Source of the DNA: a virus
Direction: 5' to 3' (one strand)
Virus record (IMG/VR): IMGVR_UViG_3300044527_000317
Location: 1 to 32,116 of that record
Length of the DNA: 32,116 bases
Shown: piece by piece, positions 27,807 through 32,116 of the stretch
Numbering within the stretch: position 1 is the first letter of the stretch
Layout: the number at the start of each line of letters is the position of its first letter
Made by a program: the position numbers and the translations under genes
Notes under the pieces: model-generated
The model's input: only the letters and a program-made list of their open reading frames with translations
What the model was told of the DNA's origin: nothing
Databases searched by the model: none

Positions 27807-29101
27807 TGAAGAACGTGGACAAGGCGCCGTTCCCATGGTTCGGTGGCAAGGCAAAAGCCGCCGACCTGGTGTGGCGGCTGATCGGTGACGTGCCGCACTA
27901 CGTCGAGCCGTTCTATGGGTCCGGCGCCGTGCTGCTCAATCGGCCACATCCGGCGAATCGCCCGTACTACAGCGAGACCGTCAACGATCTGGACGGGTTC
28001 GTGGTGAACTTCTGGCGGGCCGTGCAGTGGTATCCCGACGATGTGGCCCATGCCGCGTCGTGGCCGGTCAGTGAGGCCGACAAGTCGGCGCGGCAGATCG
28101 CCCTGCTGCGATGGCGCGACGGGGCGCTCGATCGCCTCGCCGGTGATGCGTGCTGGTGCGATCCGCTGATGGCCGGGTGGTGGGCGTGGGCCGTCTCTGT
28201 CCAGATCGGGGGGTTTGACGGCAAGAGCGGCTGGACTGCCGACCCCAGCACCGGCAAGATCTATGCCCAGCCGCGCGGTAGGACACGCGAGCCGGGCGTC
28301 GCGCGCGACCTGCCGCATCTCGCCAACGACGGCCAGGGCGTCAACCACGCGGGGACACGCGAGCCGGGCGTCGCGCGCGACCTGCCGCATCTCGCCAACA
28401 ACGGCCAAGGCGTCAACCACGCGGGGACACGCGAGCCGGGCGTCGCGCGCAACCGGCCGCATCTCATCGGCAACGGCCAGGGCGTCAATCATCCGGGGAC
28501 ACGCGAGCCGGGCGTGCTCGATGTGCCGACGGCGGAGCACGGGCGCAGCCGACTGGACACCGTGGACTGGGGCGCGGCGTATCATGATCTGACGATGCCG
28601 GAGCTGATCCGCTGGCTGCGTCATCTGGCGGCGCGGCTGCGGCACGTGCGCATCCTCAACGGCGACTGGTCGCGACTGGTCACGACAGGCGCAGCGCACA
28701 CGCTGCCGGTGCGGCAGGGGCACGGCCCATGCGGCGTGTTTCTCGATCCGCCCTATGCGGACAGTGCCGCCCGGAATGACTCGCTGTATGCGTGCGAGGA
28801 TCTGCAGGTGGCGCACGATGTTCGCGCATGGTGTCTGTCCAACGGCAACAATCCTCTCTTCCGCATCGTCCTCGCCGGGTTTGATGGCGAGCACGGCAGC
28901 GCGCTGGTCGATGCGGGCTGGACTGAGCACGAGTGGTTCACAGCCGGGTTCCTGAGCGGCGGCATGGGCAACGTCGGCAAGAACGGCAAGACACACCAGC
29001 AGCATCGCGAGCGGCTCTGGTCGTCGCCGCACTGCCTGCCGCTGACATCGCAGACTCCGATCAGTCATCAGATCACGATGTTCACGGAGGACGAATCATG
29101 A
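27803..29101 (+). CDS. DNA adenine N6-methyltransferase, D12 (Dam-like) class, with internal repeats
   Basis: 432 residues. The D12-class order is clear: FPWFGGK (10-16), EPFYGSGAVLL (35-45, the SAM-binding FxGxG type motif), ETVNDLD (58-64) and FLDPPYAD (about 312-319, the catalytic DPPY). It transfers a methyl group from SAM to adenine N6 in a short target. Between the N-terminal part and the DPPY half, in the target-recognition region, lie three 24-residue repeats (161-232) of the form TREPGVARDLPHLANDGQGV plus NHAG and a fourth partial copy. The gene overlaps both neighbours by four bases. It probably protects phage DNA and, with the Mom-like protein, may act in a layered modification scheme. 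Confidence 0.9.
   Translation: MMKNVDKAPFPWFGGKAKAADLVWRLIGDVPHYVEPFYGSGAVLLNRPHPANRPYYSETVNDLDGFVVNFWRAVQWYPDDVAHAASWPVSEADKSARQIALLRWRDGALDRLAGDACWCDPLMAGWWAWAVSVQIGGFDGKSGWTADPSTGKIYAQPRGRTREPGVARDLPHLANDGQGVNHAGTREPGVARDLPHLANNGQGVNHAGTREPGVARNRPHLIGNGQGVNHPGTREPGVLDVPTAEHGRSRLDTVDWGAAYHDLTMPELIRWLRHLAARLRHVRILNGDWSRLVTTGAAHTLPVRQGHGPCGVFLDPPYADSAARNDSLYACEDLQVAHDVRAWCLSNGNNPLFRIVLAGFDGEHGSALVDAGWTEHEWFTAGFLSGGMGNVGKNGKTHQQHRERLWSSPHCLPLTSQTPISHQITMFTEDES
28283..28516 (+). repeat. Three and a fraction 72-bp tandem repeats inside the methyltransferase gene
   Basis: Units start at 28283, 28355, 28427 and (partial) 28499, each beginning ACACGCGAGCCGGGCGT. The first two units differ at only a few bases; the third is more diverged (RNRPHLIGNGQGVNHPG). 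The 72-bp length keeps the frame, so units can be gained or lost without breaking the protein. The motif PHLxNxGQGVN recurs in each unit. Confidence 0.92.
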
Positions 29102-29628
29102 CCGTTCGATTCCGATCCGACATCCGCCAGTGGACTGACGGGGCGGCGCTCGCCGCCCACCTCTGGCGCCACGACGCCGCCCTGGGCGCGTGGTGGCGGG
29201 CGCTGGTGCTGCACCACACCGTCGCCCCGACGCTCGCCCAGTGGCGCGGCAGGCGCTCGATGGACGCCCTGCAGCGCTACTACACCGGGCTCGGCTGGGA
29301 CTCGGGGCCGCACCTGTTCATCGCCGTGGGCTCGCCGCGCGTCGAGGACGATGGCATCTGGCAGCTCACCGCGCTGTCCGAGCGCGGCATCCACGCCAAC
29401 CGCTGCAACGTGTACAGCGTCGGCATCGAGGTTGTGGGCTGGTACGATCGTGCGCCGTGGTCGGTGCCGATGCGCCGGATGGTGTATGATGTCCTTGTCC
29501 AGCTGCAGCGCTGGCAGCGACGGCCGATCACCATCATCGGCCACCGCGACTGTGGCTCGCCGAAGTCCTGCCCGGGGCGCGCCATCGACCTTGATGTGGT
29601 GCGGGCAGATGTGGCGAGGCTGCTGTGA
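29098..29628 (+). CDS. N-acetylmuramoyl-L-alanine amidase endolysin (PGRP / amidase_2 type)
   Basis: 176 residues from the ATG at 29098 (ATGA overlap with the methyltransferase stop). The zinc-amidase residues are in place: VLHHTV (His39/His40), GIEVVGW (Glu111), GHRDCGSPKSCPG (148-160; His149 and Cys158). SMDALQRYYTGLGWDSGPHL then FIA lies in the substrate-groove region. It cleaves the bond between muramic acid and the stem peptide to lyse the host. There is no signal peptide, so it needs a holin, and two membrane-protein genes follow at once. No cell-wall-binding domain is attached. Confidence 0.92.
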   Translation: MTVRFRSDIRQWTDGAALAAHLWRHDAALGAWWRALVLHHTVAPTLAQWRGRRSMDALQRYYTGLGWDSGPHLFIAVGSPRVEDDGIWQLTALSERGIHANRCNVYSVGIEVVGWYDRAPWSVPMRRMVYDVLVQLQRWQRRPITIIGHRDCGSPKSCPGRAIDLDVVRADVARLL

Positions 29629-29852
29629 CACAGGACAACGTGAACGCGATTCTGGTGACCCTGGCGCGCATCGAGGAGCGGCTGATCACGATGCAGAAGC
29701 GCCTCGACCAGGGCGATGCCGCGTTCGTCGAGATCGAGGATCGCCTGAGTGATCTCGAGCTGCGCATGGCCAAGATGGGCGCGATCGCGGCGCTGATCGC
29801 CGTGATCATGCCGATCGTCCTGACGGCGCTGCTGCGCTGGCTGATCCCGTAG
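29625..29852 (+). CDS. Small coiled-coil protein with C-terminal membrane helix (XhlA-like lysis accessory)
   Basis: 75 residues from a GTG overlapping the amidase stop (GTGA). Residues about 5-50 are coiled coil (ILVTLARIEERLITMQKRLD, EIEDRLSDLELRMAKM); 51-70 are one hydrophobic helix (AIAALIAVIMPIVLTALLRW). This is the haemolysin XhlA-like layout found in phage lysis cassettes, where it assists or acts as a holin partner. Family assignment is by shape and position. Confidence 0.75.
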   Translation: MTQDNVNAILVTLARIEERLITMQKRLDQGDAAFVEIEDRLSDLELRMAKMGAIAALIAVIMPIVLTALLRWLIP

Positions 29853-29861
29853 GAGGACGTC

Positions 29862-30158
29862 ATGGAGAGCGTGATCGCCGCCAGCAGCGCGGCGCTGGTC
29901 ACCGGGTATCTCGTTGAGCTCGCGAAGCTGGCCATCCCTGACATCGAACCCTGGCTGGTGGTGCTGGTGTCGCTGACTGCCGGTATCCTGTCGGCGTTCC
30001 TGATCGCGACGGCAAGCGGCGCGCCGCTCGACGCCGCCGGGATCGCCACGCGCATCCTCGAGGGCATCGCCGCAGCGGCAGCGGCGGCGGGCCTGACGCG
30101 CACCATGCAGCGCGCCGATCTGGCGCGCATCGACGCGACGCATCGCGCAGATCCGTGA
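29862..30158 (+). CDS. Holin candidate
   Basis: 98 residues, with GTAGGAGGACGTC before the ATG. Hydrophobic segments: about 5-24 (moderate), 29-51 (WLVVLVSLTAGILSAFLIAT) and 63-80 (ATRILEGIAAAAAAAGLT), with a charged C-terminus RADLARIDATHRADP. Two or three membrane helices in under 100 residues right after an endolysin fit a holin, which opens the membrane at a set time. No conserved holin family motif is visible. Confidence 0.7.
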   Translation: MESVIAASSAALVTGYLVELAKLAIPDIEPWLVVLVSLTAGILSAFLIATASGAPLDAAGIATRILEGIAAAAAAAGLTRTMQRADLARIDATHRADP

Positions 30159-30271
30159 GACCGTGCTCAACCAAGACCGCCCCGATCTCATGGCCGGGGA
30201 TATCGTGAGGACACGGCGCGGGCGTGCTCATCACTGCGCGCGTGGCATGGGATCAGGAACGCGAGGACATC

Positions 30272-30595
30272 ATGGCTCGACCACAAAAGCCCCGCAAACT
30301 GGACGAGGAGCAGGTGCAGCAGCTGGCATCGCTCGGCCACAGCGATAGCATCATCGCGGTGTTGGCCGGCGTGTCCGAGAGCACACTGAAGCGCCGTTTT
30401 GACCCTTACTTAAAGCAAGGCCGCGCCGAGCTGCACCAGCAGATCCGCACGCTGCAGCTGCAGCGCGCCCGCGACGGCAGCGACACGATGCTGATCTGGC
30501 TGGGCAAGTGCGTGCTCGGCCAGCGCGAGCACATCGAGCAGACGGTACACAGCGAGACGAAGATTGTCATCGACATCGGCGACGACACACCGTGA
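30272..30595 (+). CDS. Terminase small subunit-like protein
   Basis: 107 residues from ATG 30272 with GAGG 5 nt upstream; the GTG at 30224 in the same frame lacks a good ribosome site. An HTH (LASLGHSDSIIAVLAGVSES followed by TLKRRF, residues about 17-43) recognises DNA, and RDGSDTMLIWLGKCVLGQRE (about 70-89) matches the helix '.g....aiflgkn.LGq.d' typical of small terminases. The acidic beta end TKIVIDIGDDTP is also common there. It binds the packaging site and loads the large subunit, whose gene follows two bases after its stop. Confidence 0.82.
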   Translation: MARPQKPRKLDEEQVQQLASLGHSDSIIAVLAGVSESTLKRRFDPYLKQGRAELHQQIRTLQLQRARDGSDTMLIWLGKCVLGQREHIEQTVHSETKIVIDIGDDTP

Positions 30596-30596
30596 G

Positions 30597-31754
30597 GTGG
30601 TGCTGCGGCACAGCAGCGCCACCGGCCCGCAGCGGGAGTTCTGGCGATCGCCGGCGCGGTACCGCGCGTTCGTCGGCGGCGTGGGCAGCGGCAAGTCCCG
30701 CGCCGGCGCCGTCGAGGCGCTGCGCCAGCCGCCCGGCGTGGGCATGGTGCTGGCGCCGACCTACCCGATGCTGCGCGACGCGACGCTGCGCAGCGTCGCC
30801 GACCTGGCGCAGCGCGGGAACATCGTCAAGTCGTGGCATCGCACCGAGATGCGCATGGAGCTCATCAACGGGCTCACCATCCTGTTCCGCAGCGCCGATG
30901 ATCCCGACCGACTGCGCGGCCCCAACCTGTCGTGGTTCTGGCTCGACGAGGCGGCGATGATGCCGCACGACGTGTGGCTGATCATGCTGGGCCGACTGCG
31001 CGTCGCCCCCGGCCGTGCGTGGATCACCACGACGCCGCGCGGACGTAACTGGGTGTGGCAGACGTGGCAGGCGGCGGGCCCGGACTACGCGCTGATCCGC
31101 AGCAGCTCGCGCGATAACCCCTACCTGCCGTCGGACTTCGTGGCCACGCTCGAGGCGTCGTACACCAGCACCTTCGCGGCGCAGGAGATCGGCGGGGAGT
31201 TCGTCGAGCCCGACGGCGCGATGTTCCGCCGGGCGTGGTTCCGCGTGATCGACGCCGCGCCGCCGGGGCTGCGCTGGGTGCGGTACTGGGACCTCGCCGC
31301 GTCGACGAAGAGCAGCGCCGACTACACCGCCAGCGCTGCGGTGGCGATGGCCGACGACGGCACGCTGTACGTGCGCGACATGGTGCGGGGCCGCTGGGAG
31401 TGGCCCGACGCGCGCGGCGTGATGGTGCAGACCATGCTGCGCGAGCCGCAGACGATCCACGCCGTCGAGCAGGCCATGCACGGCCTGGCCGCGCTGCAGG
31501 AGCTGCGCCGCGATCGCGAGCTCGCGGGCGTCACGCTGCGCGGCGTCGCGCCTCGCGGCGACAAGATCCAGCGCGCGATGCCGTGGGCGGCGCGGGCCGA
31601 GGCCGGCAAGGTCGCGCTCGTCGCCGGGCCGTGGGTGCGGGAGTTCATCGACGAGGCCACAGCGTTCCCAGCTGGGCCACACGACGACCAGGTCGATAGC
31701 GTGAGTGGCGCAATCCCGCTGCTGCGGGCGGCGACCTATCAGGGGGTACGGTGA
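30597..31754 (+). CDS. Terminase large subunit
   Basis: 385 residues from GTG 30597, two bases after the small subunit stop; a TTG at 30564 is an alternative start. The ATPase has Walker A GGVGSGKS (27-34), Walker B WFWLDEA (113-119) and coupling motif TTTPRG (144-149). The C-terminal nuclease has RYWDLAAS (Asp232), a conserved Glu region AVEQAMHG (Glu291) and PHDDQVDS (361-368). It cuts concatemers and pumps DNA into the prohead. Length is slightly under the 400-450 usual. The lack of an apparent cos site and the circular assembly would fit headful packaging, but sequence alone does not decide this. Confidence 0.94.
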   Translation: MVLRHSSATGPQREFWRSPARYRAFVGGVGSGKSRAGAVEALRQPPGVGMVLAPTYPMLRDATLRSVADLAQRGNIVKSWHRTEMRMELINGLTILFRSADDPDRLRGPNLSWFWLDEAAMMPHDVWLIMLGRLRVAPGRAWITTTPRGRNWVWQTWQAAGPDYALIRSSSRDNPYLPSDFVATLEASYTSTFAAQEIGGEFVEPDGAMFRRAWFRVIDAAPPGLRWVRYWDLAASTKSSADYTASAAVAMADDGTLYVRDMVRGRWEWPDARGVMVQTMLREPQTIHAVEQAMHGLAALQELRRDRELAGVTLRGVAPRGDKIQRAMPWAARAEAGKVALVAGPWVREFIDEATAFPAGPHDDQVDSVSGAIPLLRAATYQGVR

Positions 31755-32116
31755 TGTCGATCACATCGAGAGTTCGCCACGGTCTGGCGCGGTGGCTGCT
31801 GCGCGCTGGCGGCCTGAGCATCGTCCCGCGCTGGCTGGACAGCACGGTGCTGGAGCCGACGTGGCGCGCGCTGTCGCGCGACGGCTACCGGCGCAACGCC
31901 GCGGTGTTCTCGTGCGTCTCGACGCTCGCCTTCGATCTCGTCGAGCCAGCGATGCGCTGCTACAACGCGCAGGGCGAGGAGATGGGCGCATCGCCGCTGG
32001 CGCGACTGCTGGCGCGACCGAACGCGATGCACTCGCAGCGCGAGTTCTGGACGCTGCTGGCGGTGTACGCTGCGGTCGGCGGCAGCGCCTACATCCACGT
32101 CGTGCGCGATCGGCGC
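31754..32116 (+). CDS. Portal protein (5' part)
   Basis: The ATG at 31754 overlaps the large terminase stop in TGATG. The first 76 codons (SITSRVRHGLARWLLRAGGL, RRNAAVFSCVSTLAFDLVEP) join in frame to the sequence at base 12. The N-terminal pattern 'nsav.aCv..la.d.a...' is typical of HK97 portals. The part from 31971 on is the repeat of the window's start. One residue differs between the two copies (Ala here, Ser at 18-20). Confidence 0.92.
   Translation, partial: MSITSRVRHGLARWLLRAGGLSIVPRWLDSTVLEPTWRALSRDGYRRNAAVFSCVSTLAFDLVEPAMRCYNAQGEEMGASPLARLLARPNAMHSQREFWTLLAVYAAVGGSAYIHVVRDRR
31971..32116. repeat. Terminal direct repeat, right copy
   Basis: The same 146 bp as at the left end, with GCA at 31988-31990 where the left copy has AGC. 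Removing it gives a circular molecule of about 31,970 bp. Confidence 0.9.

Noticed and set aside
30159-30271. Possible small gene upstream of the small terminase (VLNQDRPDLMAGDIV in one frame, GVLITARVAWDQERED in the next)
   Set aside because: The two pieces look protein-like together but need a +1 shift that nothing in the sequence supports. It could be a broken or misread short gene; I leave it uncalled.
1-32116. tRNA genes, integrase and attachment site
   Set aside because: I saw no cloverleaf with a TTC-A-type T-loop and acceptor pairing, and no tyrosine or serine recombinase signature. A dedicated tRNA scan would settle the first point.

Overview
The window holds what looks like one complete genome of a tailed double-stranded DNA phage. 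Bases 1-146 recur at 31971-32116 with three mismatches, all in one codon, and the portal gene reads across the junction, so the sequence closes to a circle of about 31,970 bp. A classical HK97-type head module, gp10-like neck proteins, a tail-tube protein, a frameshifted tail chaperone pair and a 981-residue tape measure indicate a long-tailed siphovirus. No integrase or recognisable CI-like repressor was seen. The DNA is GC-rich almost throughout. The host cannot be read directly. A small secreted protein with an HLPIV / PTLTPLPTP stretch recalls exported proteins of Chloroflexota, but this is only a weak hint.

The architecture is very simple. All genes fall into two opposed transcription units that diverge from one palindromic promoter/operator region at about 24948-25004. 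Rightward, from 25011 round the circle to 16095 (about 23 kb), lie: a ribbon-helix-helix-like regulator, a primase-helicase (Rep-like) gene, an iteron cluster that is a candidate replication origin (27332-27480), a small unknown gene, an adenine methyltransferase with an internal repeat array, the lysis genes (amidase, coiled-coil/membrane protein, holin candidate), small and large terminase, portal, MuF-like protein, maturation protease, capsid, decoration candidates, neck and tail genes, ending in a small exported protein. Leftward, from 24898 to 16045 (about 9 kb), lie: a tiny unknown protein, an exported/lipoprotein candidate, an SSB-like protein with an acidic tip, a DNA polymerase III beta-clamp homologue, a zinc-ribbon protein, HTH proteins, a DUF1599-like (nucleotide-modification-associated) protein, then a second leftward promoter (20343-20371), small unknown proteins separated by a repeated 72-bp cassette, a small lysozyme-like protein, a Mom-like DNA-modification enzyme, a VRR-NUC nuclease and a zinc-ribbon/HTH protein. 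The two units meet tail to tail, with their last genes overlapping by 51 bp.

Read together, the replication genes (primase-helicase, clamp, SSB candidate, iterons) suggest the phage assembles its own initiation complex and loads a phage clamp, but borrows the host polymerase, since no polymerase gene is visible. The Mom-like protein, the DUF1599-like protein and the D12-type methyltransferase together suggest that the genome is chemically modified, probably against restriction. This modification set plus the clamp/iteron replication module is the most interesting content. No stretch over 300 bp lacks a gene. The larger gaps (20293-20412, 24899-25042, 25262-25347, 27331-27512, 30159-30271) hold promoters, operators, hairpins or iterons, described below, except the last, in which I see nothing firm.
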